Below, in pieces: positions 27,963 to 37,300 of a stretch of DNA of 64,000 nt; position 1 is the stretch's first letter, and each line of letters opens with the position of its first letter. Position numbers and translations under genes: made by a program. Origin of the DNA: Hydrotalea sandarakina (GTDB lineage Bacteria > Bacteroidota > Bacteroidia > Chitinophagales > Chitinophagaceae); assembly GCF_003254115.1 (NCBI RefSeq), contig NZ_QKZV01000009.1, forward strand, positions 2,501 through 66,500, read 5' to 3'. The notes beneath the pieces are model-generated. The model searched no databases. It was not told the DNA's origin and saw only the letters and a list, made by a program, of their open reading frames with translations.

Positions 27963-29486
27963 ATGAAAATGAATACAAAAATTATATTAGCAACACTACC
28001 GGTTCTTCTATTCATGGCCTCATGTTCTAAAGATTTCCGGGGGATAAACAATTATAACAATTTACTAATTCCAACCATCAGAATAGACAAACACTTTCCC
28101 AATGGAATTTTACAATTTGCCAACAAAGAAAGTTTTAAAGCTTTTTATGAAAAAGTAGAACAATCTCCGGAGTATGCTCACCTGGTATTACCCCACTTTA
28201 AAAGTTTTAAAACAGTTGTAAACAATTTTGAAGCTAAATCATCAGAGAATAAACATACTGCATTATTAACACAAAATTCAACTCCCAATTCAATAGTGAG
28301 TCAGGAAGAGTATTTGATAGACATGAAAATGGAAGCGCTACCCAATGAAACATTACAACAAATTGTTAATGAAGACTTAGATGTAATTATTGAAAACCAG
28401 TTATACCAATTTACGCGTATTGGACAGTTTCAGGTTAATATGGATGTTATTGATGCCTATCTGGAATTATTCCAGGATAATGTAGATAATCTATTCTATA
28501 ATCCAAATTTTTTAGCTATTCCCAATGAAACACCACTAGGCAATAATCAATACGAAGTGATAACAGGTGTTATCAGAGATGAAGCTGCATTAGGCGATGA
28601 TATATTAAATTTAAATAAAATTATTTATTTACAAGAAATAAACGGTGGCATGCCCGACTTTGGCGGCGGAGGTGCACCGGGTATTAATGGTGTTCCGGAT
28701 TATTATGTTAATTTCATAAAACCAGATTTTAACAATGATAATTTAGCCATAATATTTAATGACTGGGATAAGAGAAGATTGAATTTTAAAACAAGAAAAA
28801 TTGAATTTTTAGGCATTTACAATAAAATTGAAATGAAAGCTAAGATACAAAGAGAGAAAAAATTTTTATGGATTACATACTGGGGCGCATCTTACGCTGA
28901 TGAATTATTTACTGGATTTGATAATATGAGTTTAGAAACCAATTATATAATGCCACATCCAAACTCTTATGCCGTTCCTAGTAAACCAGAAGTAGCAGGT
29001 TTTGCAGACTTTAAATTAGGGAATCACTTATTACAGGCATTACATGTAAACATAAGTGTAAGTGCATTACAATATTCACTTACAAATAGTGAAGTTGCAA
29101 CTTATTTAGATAATGGATTTAATCATCTTGTTGGGAATGTATATACTAATTTATTTAATCAATTTGAGAATAAAATATTAAATCAAATCGATAGATCCTA
29201 TAGTACAAGATGGGCAGAATATACAAAAGTGATGAATAATCTTGACAATCAGTATAGGTTAAAGTGGCAATTAGGTAAAGGAGAAAAAGCACAAGGATAT
29301 AGCCACGAAAATACATGGATTTTAGATCAAAATATTGGAGTTACTTATAAAGTTAATGGAGGTGTACCAGGTGGTTACCCTGCTCAGTATAATTACAAAT
29401 ATGAATTGAAAGCTGGAAGTTTTTATGCCAGAGCAAGAGTAGGAAGTAATTGGCATGGCATAAGAGCAATTATACAGAAAAAATAA
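27963..29486 (+). CDS. Unrecognised 507-residue lipoprotein
   Basis: Lipoprotein with an SPII signal (LLFMASC, Cys at residue 21), so anchored in a membrane, probably outer. No known domain is recognised. The protein is rich in Asn, Asp and aromatic residues; a Gly-rich stretch (MPDFGGGGAPGINGVP) lies in the middle. The C-terminal third contains ISVSALQYSLTNSEVATYLDNG and a region near GGVPGGYPAQYNYKYELKAG that looks like beta structure. It is the first gene of module 1 of the accessory island, 19 bases ahead of a predicted beta-barrel gene. Base composition is more AT-rich than flanking core genes. Function unknown. Confidence 0.85.
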   Translation: MKMNTKIILATLPVLLFMASCSKDFRGINNYNNLLIPTIRIDKHFPNGILQFANKESFKAFYEKVEQSPEYAHLVLPHFKSFKTVVNNFEAKSSENKHTALLTQNSTPNSIVSQEEYLIDMKMEALPNETLQQIVNEDLDVIIENQLYQFTRIGQFQVNMDVIDAYLELFQDNVDNLFYNPNFLAIPNETPLGNNQYEVITGVIRDEAALGDDILNLNKIIYLQEINGGMPDFGGGGAPGINGVPDYYVNFIKPDFNNDNLAIIFNDWDKRRLNFKTRKIEFLGIYNKIEMKAKIQREKKFLWITYWGASYADELFTGFDNMSLETNYIMPHPNSYAVPSKPEVAGFADFKLGNHLLQALHVNISVSALQYSLTNSEVATYLDNGFNHLVGNVYTNLFNQFENKILNQIDRSYSTRWAEYTKVMNNLDNQYRLKWQLGKGEKAQGYSHENTWILDQNIGVTYKVNGGVPGGYPAQYNYKYELKAGSFYARARVGSNWHGIRAIIQKK

Positions 29487-29505
29487 ATGTAATAAAATAT
29501 ATAAT

Positions 29506-30159
29506 ATGAAAAAAATTATCTTGTTAACTATATTTTTTATACCTATTTATGTGTTTTGTCAAAAAGGGGGAAACAATGATTTTAATGAAAAGAAACTGAA
29601 TAGTTCGGATAGTAATGCCTATTTTATACAGAAAAATATTTATAGGTTAACCATAGCAACACCCCTAAAGAATTTGAGCTACTATGTACCTGATATAATG
29701 TTACTGGGTAATTATGAACATGCGCTGGATAAAAATGTATCGGTAGCAGTGAATGCGGGGGTAAGAATGTATAATCAATCATTTGGTGTTTATGTGGCAG
29801 ACCCGGTTACTAGTTATCATTTTACAGGAACTGCGGAAATAAGATATTATTATGCTTTGCAAAACAGAACAAAAAAATTAAGGCATACCAAAAATTATAC
29901 AGGTGGTTATCTTTCACTCAGTCAATATCTGTTAACCAACCCATTTGCCATTCAAAGCAAATCAAAACAAGTTTCGGAAAAAGATGCAGCACCGAAACAG
30001 GCAGGTATTTACCTAAACATAGGCTATCAAAAACAATTTAAACAATTTTATTTTAATGGCTATGGTGGTATTTTGATATTAAATGAAACCAGTACAACAG
30101 TATCCGGATTTAATGGGGCGCTGCAAGCGGTTGTTTCAATTGGTTATGTTTTTAAATAA
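29506..30159 (+). CDS. Predicted outer-membrane beta-barrel protein (217 aa)
   Basis: Signal peptide (MKKIILLTIFFIPIYVFCQ), then alternating hydrophobic strands such as VSVAVNAGVRMYNQSFGVYV and AGIYLNIGYQKQFKQFYFNG, ending in SIGYVFK. The terminal aromatic fits outer-membrane insertion. No named family is recognised. It follows the 507-residue lipoprotein gene by 19 bases and is probably co-expressed; a complex of the two is inference. Confidence 0.75.
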   Translation: MKKIILLTIFFIPIYVFCQKGGNNDFNEKKLNSSDSNAYFIQKNIYRLTIATPLKNLSYYVPDIMLLGNYEHALDKNVSVAVNAGVRMYNQSFGVYVADPVTSYHFTGTAEIRYYYALQNRTKKLRHTKNYTGGYLSLSQYLLTNPFAIQSKSKQVSEKDAAPKQAGIYLNIGYQKQFKQFYFNGYGGILILNETSTTVSGFNGALQAVVSIGYVFK

Positions 30160-30219
30160 ACCATTGTCCACTCGAAACGCAACAATCATTTTAAGCAACT
30201 TGTACACAACGAAAAAATA

Positions 30220-30250
30220 GGAATGGGGGAAATTACACATTGCCCATTCC
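30220..30250 (+). terminator. Possible terminator of module 1
   Basis: GGAATGGG pairs with CCCATTCC across a 15-base loop, 60 bases after the beta-barrel gene. The following T-run is weak (TTACTTTG). Confidence 0.5.
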
Positions 30251-30353
30251 TTACTTTGTAACCACTGCTACAACTCATAACAATACAAATGATAAGTTAT
30301 TTAATTTAAAGTTGTTAAACTGCAATTAAATAAAATAATATATTATTTATAAT

Positions 30354-30510
30354 CTACTCATTTACATCAAATTTTACCTTTTTTGGTAATAAAACACCAT
30401 AAAAACACGATATTTTTAAAATTTAATTAAAATAATTGAATAGTTATTAATTTTATTATTTAATATTGTTGCGTTAAACTTTATTACCATGTATAATTAT
30501 ATCCTATTTC
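30354..30510 (+). repeat. 157-bp direct repeat, copy 2, with promoter
   Basis: Copy of 27736-27892. The TTACC-T6-GGTAA inverted repeat and the promoter (TTG at 30436-30438, TAATATTG at 30461-30468) are kept exactly. The next gene starts 218 bases later, against 70 bases for copy 1. The remainder of the 569-base gap (30160-30728) holds a possible terminator and otherwise nothing I can identify. Confidence 0.9.
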
Positions 30511-30728
30511 ATTTTTTAGCTATATTCAAAATGTATCAATACAATAAAAAAATATTCTTATACATCATCAATTTAAAATTTGTAAGCAACCCTGTTGGAC
30601 ACACCCCAATAATTAAGTGATTGCAGAATAAAACACAATGGTCATGAAAATAAAAACCATCAATTATTAAGGGAGCATAGCCCACTATGCATATAAAAGA
30701 CTATTTCAAAACAATTAAAAATCTCATT

Positions 30729-31055
30729 ATGAAATTTTTCTTTTTTATTTCCGCAGTTTTGCTGACATTTTTATCGTGTCGTAAAAATTCTCCTGAATTT
30801 TTTAAAGGTAGTGTAGATCGAAATATAAACAGCTGTTCAGGTAGTACCGGGTATGTATTTATTATTAAATATATAACTAAAAACAACACAGAAGATAGTT
30901 TATCTACTCTTACACTTCCCACTCAATTTAAATTATCAGGTACAAAAATAAATTTTCAAATGAGAAATTTGAGTAACACAGATGAAGTGATGTTTTGCAA
31001 CACTATGATAACACCACCAAAACAAAAAGTTATTTACAATGTAAAACCACAGTAA
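30729..31055 (+). CDS. Unrecognised 108-residue lipoprotein
   Basis: Small lipoprotein; from the ATG at 30729 the signal is MKFFFFISAVLLTFLSC with the lipobox Cys at residue 17. An upstream in-frame ATG (30687) would put 14 residues before it and is less likely. The mature part has two cysteines (SCSGS and VMFCNT) that could form a disulfide. No family recognised. First gene of module 2, one base before the next gene. Confidence 0.75.
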   Translation: MKFFFFISAVLLTFLSCRKNSPEFFKGSVDRNINSCSGSTGYVFIIKYITKNNTEDSLSTLTLPTQFKLSGTKINFQMRNLSNTDEVMFCNTMITPPKQKVIYNVKPQ

Positions 31056-31056
31056 C

Positions 31057-31713
31057 ATGAAACAAAAGATAACATTAATTATGGGTATTTTTCTTATAAA
31101 TAGTGTGGTGTTACACGCTCAAAAAAGTAAATTTTCATTAGAAGCGAATTATGGATTAAATGGAAATTTTTTTGTGAGAAGCTATGATGAGCTGGGTGGG
31201 CCTAACCCTAAAACCTATTTTTATAAAAAGAATTTTGTGGGTTCAATTGCAGGCTTAGAACTAAAATTTAAAATGGATAGTAGCTCAACATTAAGCATTG
31301 CTTACGCCCAATCAATCAATAGTAAGCGAGTTAATTTTGATGGCCCCTTCAACAGCATTTATTTACAAATTAACAATTATTCAATTCGTCACATTAATTA
31401 TTTTTATCAATTTTCATATGAGGGTACATTTAACAAACGAAAAAACAACTGGAAATATCAGGCAGGTTTGTTCTATTTACGTTCTCGTCAACAAGAAATT
31501 CTTCTTGAAAACTTCAATAATTTAATCACCTTAGATGAAAGAGATTACAAACATGATGGATTAGAAGAAGGTGGCATATTTGCAGGGCTTGGATATTTTA
31601 AACCAATAGACCGCCACTTTAGTTTAGGAATCCGTTCCAGAGTTTATTTTTTAATCTCTACCGGCACATTTGAAGCAGTTACCTTAACACCAGCATTATC
31701 ATATAATTTTTAA
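31057..31713 (+). CDS. Predicted outer-membrane beta-barrel protein (218 aa)
   Basis: Signal peptide (MKQKITLIMGIFLINSVVLHAQ), followed by amphipathic strands (FSLEANYGLNGNFF, FSLGIRSRVYFLIS) and a terminal Phe in LSYNF, as in outer-membrane barrels. No named family recognised. It is separated by one base from the 108-residue lipoprotein gene and by 9 bases from the next barrel gene, so the three form one transcription unit. Confidence 0.75.
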   Translation: MKQKITLIMGIFLINSVVLHAQKSKFSLEANYGLNGNFFVRSYDELGGPNPKTYFYKKNFVGSIAGLELKFKMDSSSTLSIAYAQSINSKRVNFDGPFNSIYLQINNYSIRHINYFYQFSYEGTFNKRKNNWKYQAGLFYLRSRQQEILLENFNNLITLDERDYKHDGLEEGGIFAGLGYFKPIDRHFSLGIRSRVYFLISTGTFEAVTLTPALSYNF

Positions 31714-31722
31714 ACCAATCCA

Positions 31723-32202
31723 ATGAAACAAATACTCTTCACTATTCTAATATTAGCTTTTACATTCACCTGCTTTTCGCAAAATTCTTTTAAAAGAAAT
31801 GATATTTATATAGAAGCGGGTGGTAATAGTTTGTTTGCAGGCATTAACTATGAACGACAATTAACCAAGCAACCAGGCTTAGGCGTTCGTATTGGGGTGG
31901 GTATGTATTCAGAGAATGCATTTTATTTAGCTATACCCATCGGCATCAATTATTTATTCACCACCAACAATCCTAAAGGATTTATTGATGTTGGTTTAGG
32001 TACCACCTTTGCCCGTGAAAATGCTAAATTATTTTGGGAAAAGAAAACAATTGCTGATGACCATTTTGTAAACTTTATTCCAAGTATTGGTTACAGAAGA
32101 CATACCACGCAAAACATGCTATGGCGTATAAGTTTCACCCCGGTTATTAATCGTTATGGATTTGTACCCTGGTTGGGCTTTTCAGTTGGAAAACGTTTTT
32201 AA
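31723..32202 (+). CDS. Predicted outer-membrane beta-barrel protein (159 aa)
   Basis: Signal peptide (MKQILFTILILAFTFTCFSQ), then strands typical of small Bacteroidota porin-family proteins: IYIEAGGNSLFAGINYER, LGVRIGVGMYSE, GFIDVGLGTTFA, and a terminal SVGKRF. Third gene of module 2. It resembles the outer membrane beta-barrel families often found next to unrelated lipoproteins; function unknown. Confidence 0.8.
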   Translation: MKQILFTILILAFTFTCFSQNSFKRNDIYIEAGGNSLFAGINYERQLTKQPGLGVRIGVGMYSENAFYLAIPIGINYLFTTNNPKGFIDVGLGTTFARENAKLFWEKKTIADDHFVNFIPSIGYRRHTTQNMLWRISFTPVINRYGFVPWLGFSVGKRF

Positions 32203-32410
32203 TGCAAAAAGGCTAACAGCAACCACACTGTTAGCAGAAATAATATCGCAGCACTCCAAACTTCGACAGTTCAAAACAGGACATTAAGAAACCTTGACAC
32301 ATTAAGAACTTCACAAGAATATGTAAGAGCGTAAAAAATTTGCTACAAAATGCAGCAAGTCAAACTGCACAGGGGTATTCCCATTTGACAAAAAATTTAA
32401 AATATAACCA
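32203..32410. other. 208-bp intergenic region with an 8-bp hairpin
   Basis: GCTAACAG (32212-32219) pairs perfectly with CTGTTAGC (32228-32235). There is no T-run on the plus strand, so it does not look like a terminator for the barrel genes; on the minus strand it is followed by CTTTTT. The rest of the region has no gene and is slightly richer in GC than the flanking genes. Confidence 0.5.
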
Positions 32411-33292
32411 ATGAAAAAAAATTTCCTATTGCTCGCAGTTACAATTATGTTAGGTTTTATTGCGTGCAATAAAACGACAAAAATGACAATTCCACAAAAC
32501 AAAGTTTTAAATGCAAAAGACTTCCAAATTTATGGTAGTAAACATAATCAAGAGCTTTCCAATGTATACAATGGATTGCTTAATAGACAAAAAAGCAATT
32601 TGACTAACATCAACACTTTTGGAGTCGATAATGTGCTTAATGCTTCTCAAGCATTAGACATCTCACAAAATATAATTCTCAACGATTTAAATAACACTCC
32701 AAATATCTCAACACTTGAAAAAGAGTTAGGGTATTATTATGTCAATAATACATTCGCAGGCATACCAATTATGGCCAACACACATCTATTTACTGAGAGT
32801 ATAGCAAATAACTTGACAACTTCTCAGATTACTTTATTAGATGAATTATATTCCGTTATAGATAATGTTAATATTGACAATGATTTGGTAGTAACAGGAA
32901 ATAAAATTACTGCAATCGAGAATAAAGTTCCTAATTTAAATCTTACTGAGGTGCAACAAAGTATAATTTATATTGCTACTAACGTTGCAAGAAGTTCTAT
33001 TACATACTGGAATTCCGAAGGTCCAAATTGGGTAAAATTAAATTCACCAAGTGTAGGTACAACTATTGCTACATTAAACGCACAAGTATCTACCTTTGGG
33101 TTTTGGGGTAGTGTTTGGGGCGGTATAAAACAAGCTGCAAAAGGTGATGTTGCTGGTGCAGTGGGTGGTGCAGTCGGTGCAGCTGCAGCTAATATAATTG
33201 TTGGACCTGGCACTGTTGCTTACGGTGCAGCAATAGTTTCTGCAAGTGCTGCTGGTTCAGCATATGAAGCTGTAATGTATATCTTAAAATAA
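32411..33292 (+). CDS. Lipoprotein with C-terminal glycine-zipper hydrophobic domain
   Basis: 293 residues. SPII signal with Cys at residue 19 (MLGFIAC). Residues 30-230 are Asn-rich and mostly helical in appearance. From about residue 245 the protein becomes a hydrophobic Gly/Ala-rich stretch (GDVAGAVGGAVGAAAANIIVGPG, then AYGAAIVSASAAGSA), like glycine zippers of pore-forming bacteriocins and membrane-inserting toxins. No family recognised. It is followed 15 bases later by a 62-residue membrane protein, and the pair ends in a strong terminator. A toxin/immunity reading is inference; a structural or adhesion role is also possible. Confidence 0.8.
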   Translation: MKKNFLLLAVTIMLGFIACNKTTKMTIPQNKVLNAKDFQIYGSKHNQELSNVYNGLLNRQKSNLTNINTFGVDNVLNASQALDISQNIILNDLNNTPNISTLEKELGYYYVNNTFAGIPIMANTHLFTESIANNLTTSQITLLDELYSVIDNVNIDNDLVVTGNKITAIENKVPNLNLTEVQQSIIYIATNVARSSITYWNSEGPNWVKLNSPSVGTTIATLNAQVSTFGFWGSVWGGIKQAAKGDVAGAVGGAVGAAAANIIVGPGTVAYGAAIVSASAAGSAYEAVMYILK

Positions 33293-33307
33293 AAAACATA
33301 ATTTTAA

Positions 33308-33496
33308 ATGAAAAATAAAAAATCACTTCTTTTTCTGAAATTATTTCTGATATTTTTAATTTCTTCAATTGCAGGTACATTTACATATTATATACTCTTT
33401 AAGGAATTGAAGCCAATAACCTTTATAATTAGCTCAATACCTATAGTTTTACTTGCATACAGTAACATAAAAAAACGATATTCAAATAATAACTAA
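33308..33496 (+). CDS. Small two-helix membrane protein, possible immunity protein
   Basis: 62 residues with two predicted membrane helices (about 8-29 and 36-52) and a basic C-terminal tail (KKRYSNNN). Its size and shape resemble immunity proteins of small bacteriocins, but no family is recognised. It starts 15 bases after the glycine-zipper lipoprotein and shares its terminator, so the two are probably co-expressed. Confidence 0.6.
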   Translation: MKNKKSLLFLKLFLIFLISSIAGTFTYYILFKELKPITFIISSIPIVLLAYSNIKKRYSNNN

Positions 33497-33500
33497 TAAG

Positions 33501-33542
33501 AAAATTAGGGTTATTGCAAAATTGATAACCCTAATTTTTTTA
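33501..33542. terminator. Strong terminator, probably bidirectional
   Basis: AATTAGGGTTAT (33503-33514) pairs exactly with ATAACCCTAATT (33525-33536), followed by a T-run. On the minus strand the stem is followed by TTTTCTT, so it may also end the efflux operon. Confidence 0.9.
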
Positions 33543-33816
33543 TTAAATTTTATTATAACACCATCTTTTCATTAATAAAACTGTTATGCGACTTCTGCCA
33601 ACATGGGTTTGCTGCAAGTAAGGCTGGAAGATTTTAGCAGCAGCAGTTCGCAATTTGGCTTCAGTCCGGATTGACGGAAAGCTATTGTACTTTTGGTTTT
33701 AAGCTTGCACATTTAGTTCATCAATCAGCAGCGGTTTCGGGGAGACGGAATTTTAATTCCACAACTGGAGCAAGCTTTTCCAGTTAGCCTTACCATCAAC
33801 CACATTACGCTCTAAC
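33543..33816. other. 274-bp non-coding stretch, GC-richer than its surroundings
   Basis: No open frame of note. About 33585-33790 is clearly richer in G and C than the island to its left. It contains an exact palindrome GGAATT-TT-AATTCC (33747-33760) and a stem AACTGG/CCAGTT (33763-33768 and 33780-33785). It may be a decayed gene, a mobile-element scar or a structured RNA at the end of the efflux operon; no call can be made. Confidence 0.5.
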
Positions 33817-34020
33817 TCAACAACATTTTCCATTATTAGAGGGTACACCAAAACCATCTAATATTTTTTCTAAGGGGCAAAAACGGGTAAAGGAAGATTG
33901 TAGCAAATTAACCCCTACAAAAACAGTTAACCATATCCAGTTAATGGATACAAAGTAAATTAGTACTACACTCAATAATACGATACTGCCTGCAACGGCA
34001 CGAACAATACGTTCTCTCAT
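33817..34020 (-). CDS. DUF2892 (YgaP-type) inner-membrane protein
   Basis: 67 residues: an N-terminal RERIVRAVAG, two membrane helices (about 9-25 and 29-44) and the family's FCPLEKILDGFG C-terminal motif. The rhodanese domain of full YgaP is absent, as in many members. It is the last gene of the efflux operon, 26 bases after the PII-like gene. Such proteins often sit next to metal or sulfide resistance genes; the role here is unknown. Confidence 0.85.
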   Translation of the reverse strand: MRERIVRAVAGSIVLLSVVLIYFVSINWIWLTVFVGVNLLQSSFTRFCPLEKILDGFGVPSNNGKCC

Positions 34021-34046
34021 TTTTTTATTTTTTTTATTTTAAAAAA

Positions 34047-34355
34047 TTAATAACTGCTTGCCTCAACCGGCACTATGAATGCACGAATGGGGAATGCACT
34101 GGGCGTTTCATTATTAAACTTCTTTACTAATTCCAGTGCCTGTTGTGCTTTATCATCATCAGTAAAACTGAAAAAGAATAGCGCACTGGTTTGCGCATCG
34201 CCACTGGCAAACCAATTATTCAACACATAATTATTGTGTTCTGATTTATGGCCAATGGTATCGGTAACACTAAATACCGGCACTTTGGCTTTTTCGAGGA
34301 TATGGGTTACAGCCAGTAAATCCTCTTTAATACTTGTGATGACTAACATTTTCAT
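34047..34355 (-). CDS. PII-like protein associated with RND efflux
   Basis: 102-residue soluble protein with the beta-alpha-beta pattern of the PII fold (MLVITSIKEDLLAVTHILEK at the start, FFFSFTDDDKAQQALELVKK, FPIRAFIVPVE at the end). It lacks the T-loop uridylylation Tyr of GlnB. A divergent group of PII proteins (called PII-NG) is encoded with RND-type efflux genes, and this one lies 21 bases after the pump gene. It may sense a ligand and gate efflux; that is inference. Confidence 0.7.
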   Translation of the reverse strand: MKMLVITSIKEDLLAVTHILEKAKVPVFSVTDTIGHKSEHNNYVLNNWFASGDAQTSALFFFSFTDDDKAQQALELVKKFNNETPSAFPIRAFIVPVEASSY

Positions 34356-34376
34356 ATACCATTGTTTTAAAGGTGA

Positions 34377-37300
34377 TTATTGTGTGATGGTATTTTCGCC
34401 ATCATTATTAGTAGGTGTTGAAGATTCTGGATATTTTTTACGCATCATTTTATAATACAACAAAGGCACTACCAATAAAGTTAAGAAAGTTGATGTAATG
34501 GTTCCGCCCATTAATGAAATGGCCAAACCTTGGAAAATAGGATCAAACAATATAACTATAGCACCTAAAGCAACTGCACCTGCTGTTAATAAAATTGGCG
34601 TAGTACGCACAGCACCTGCTTCAATAATAGCTTGTTTTAACGGAATACCTTCGCGTAAACGAATATTAATAAAGTCAATTAACAATACCGAATTCCGCAC
34701 CATTACACCCGCTAAGGCAATAAAGCCAATCATAGATGTTGCAGTAAAGAAGGCACCCATCATCCAGTGTCCAATAATAATCCCGATTAATGATAAAGGT
34801 ATGGCAGCTAACATAATAATAGGCACGGTAAAGTTTTGGAACCATCCTACTATTAACATGTAAATAATGATAATTACTACTACAAATGCAATACCTAAAT
34901 CGCGGAACACTTCATAGGTAATCTGCCACTCACCATCCCACTTTAGCGAGAAATGATCTTCTAACCTGGGTGCATGCGTATATTCTTCCTTCAATGTATA
35001 GCCTGCAGGCAGTTTAATGCTGTTTAGCTTATCAGAAATATCACTCATTGCATATGAAGGACTTTCTAATTTTCCCGCCATATCAGCCGTTACATAAACC
35101 ACTCGCTTTTGATTTTTCCTGTAAATACTTTTTTCTTTAATACCACGTGTAATGGTTACTAAATCGCCCACAGGAATAGCCATACCTTGTTGATTGATGA
35201 TTTTTAAATTTTTCAATGCATTAATATCTGACTTATCAGCATCACTTAACTGCAATGAAATATTAACAGGATCATAGCTTGCCGGAACATGTAACGTTCC
35301 CACATTGCTGTTTGACAGTGCTGCATGCATGGTAGCTACTACCTGTGCAGGCGCAATGCCATAACGCATGGCTTTTTCCTTATCAACATCAAACTTATAT
35401 TCAGTTTGGTCATGCTCTACTCGCCAGTCAACATCAACTACATCGGGCGTTTGGGTAAACAGCTTTTTAATTTGACGGGCAATTTCAATTTGCTGCCTGT
35501 AATCGGGTCCATAAACTTCTGCAACCAAAGTAGATAATACCGGTGGTCCGGGTGGAACTTCAACTACTTTAACATTAGCATTGTATTGCTTAGCAATTTC
35601 CTGAATACCGGGGCGCATACTTTTGGCTATAGCATGGCTTTGCTCTTTCCTATCTTCTTTTTTAATTAAGTTCACCTGAATATCAGCCATGTTATCGCCT
35701 CTTCTAAAGTCGTAATGGCGCACTAATCCATTAAAGCTAATAGGCCCCGAAGTGCCAATGTATTCTTGATAATTCTCAACCATAGGTTGTTGGGAAACAT
35801 ATTCAGCTATTTCTTTAGTAACTGCTGCAGTTTTTTCCAAGGTTGAACCTTCAGGCATATCAATTACAATCTGAAATTCATTCTTATTATCAAAGGGTAA
35901 CATCTTAACGGCTACTGCCTTTGTGTAGAACATCATCATAGATGCCAGCAATATTACCACTATGCTAATCATGAATGCCCAACGCTTCCAACGGCTTTGC
36001 AGCATGGGGTTAATAAAGGATTTATAAATTTTATAAATGCCTGTTTTTTCCAATACTACCGGTGGTTTTTCTTTACCATGCTTTTCTTTTTCGCGTAAGA
36101 ATAAATAACCGAGGTAAGGTGTTAAGGTTAACGCTACAATTAATGAAAGCATCATGGCAATTGAAGCACCAATGGGCATGGGACTCATATACGGACCCAT
36201 TAATCCTGATACGAAAGCCATTGGCAATACTGCTGCAATTACTGTAAAAGTGGCCAATATAGTTGGGTTACCTACTTCATTAATAGCATAAATAGCAGCT
36301 TGTAAAGGGGGCAGTCGCTTCATTTTAAAATGGCGGTGCATATTTTCAGCAATAATAATAGAATCATCTACTACAATACCGGTAATAAACACCAGCGCAA
36401 ATAAAGTAATGCGGTTTAACGTATAATGTAAAAAGTAATAAGCAAACAGGGTTAATGCAAAAGTTACAGGTACAGATAAAAATACTACTAAACCACCTCT
36501 CCAGCCCATGGCCAGCATTACAAATAAAGTAACGACTACTATGGCAATAAACAAGTGAAACAATAATTCAGATACTTTTTCTGAAGCGGTTTCTCCATAG
36601 TTACGAGTAGTGGTAATATGCACATCGGCAGGGATTACCTCCGACTTGATGTGATTTATTTTAGAAAGAATTTCTTCTGAAATCTGCATAGCATCAGCAC
36701 CCTTTTTCTTGGCAATAGAAAGTGTTACAGCAGGATAAGCTGAAGCATAACGGGCATCTTTTGACGTATCGGCTTTCCCATAACCAAAATACACATACTG
36801 ACTGGGGGTTTCCGGACCATCCACAACTTTTGCTACCTGACGTAAGAAAACAGGTTGCTGTTGATTAGTACCAATAATTAAATTCGCCACATCATCAGCA
36901 TTGGTTAAAAAATTACCTGTTTCAACTGCGAATGCAGTATCGCTTTTTAGAAGGTTACCGGAAGCTAATTGCGCATTATTACCCTGCATTTGTTTGGCAA
37001 TGCTTAAAAAGTCAACATGGTATTCAGCCATTTTATCTTTGTTCAACAGCACTTTCACCTCACGGCTGCGTCCGCCAATAATATTAACAGCAGAAACATC
37101 AGGTATCTTTTTTATTTCATTGGTTAAAACCTCACCCATTTGTCGCAGGGCATAATCATCATATTTATTGCTCCACAAGGTTAGGCCTAACACAGGCACA
37201 TCATCTATGGCACGAGTTTTTACCAACGGCAGTGTTACACCTTGCGGCAACTTGTCCATATTCTTCATTAACTCATTGTACAATTTTACTAATGAGCGCT

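Noticed and set aside
30701-30922. Minus-strand open frame over the 108-residue lipoprotein gene
   Set aside because: Antisense to a gene with a clear lipoprotein signal; no features of its own.
32212-33790. Integron gene cassette flanked by attC-like sites
   Set aside because: The hairpins do not show the RYYYAAC/GTTRRRY core pairs and no integrase is present; only noted as unexplained structure.
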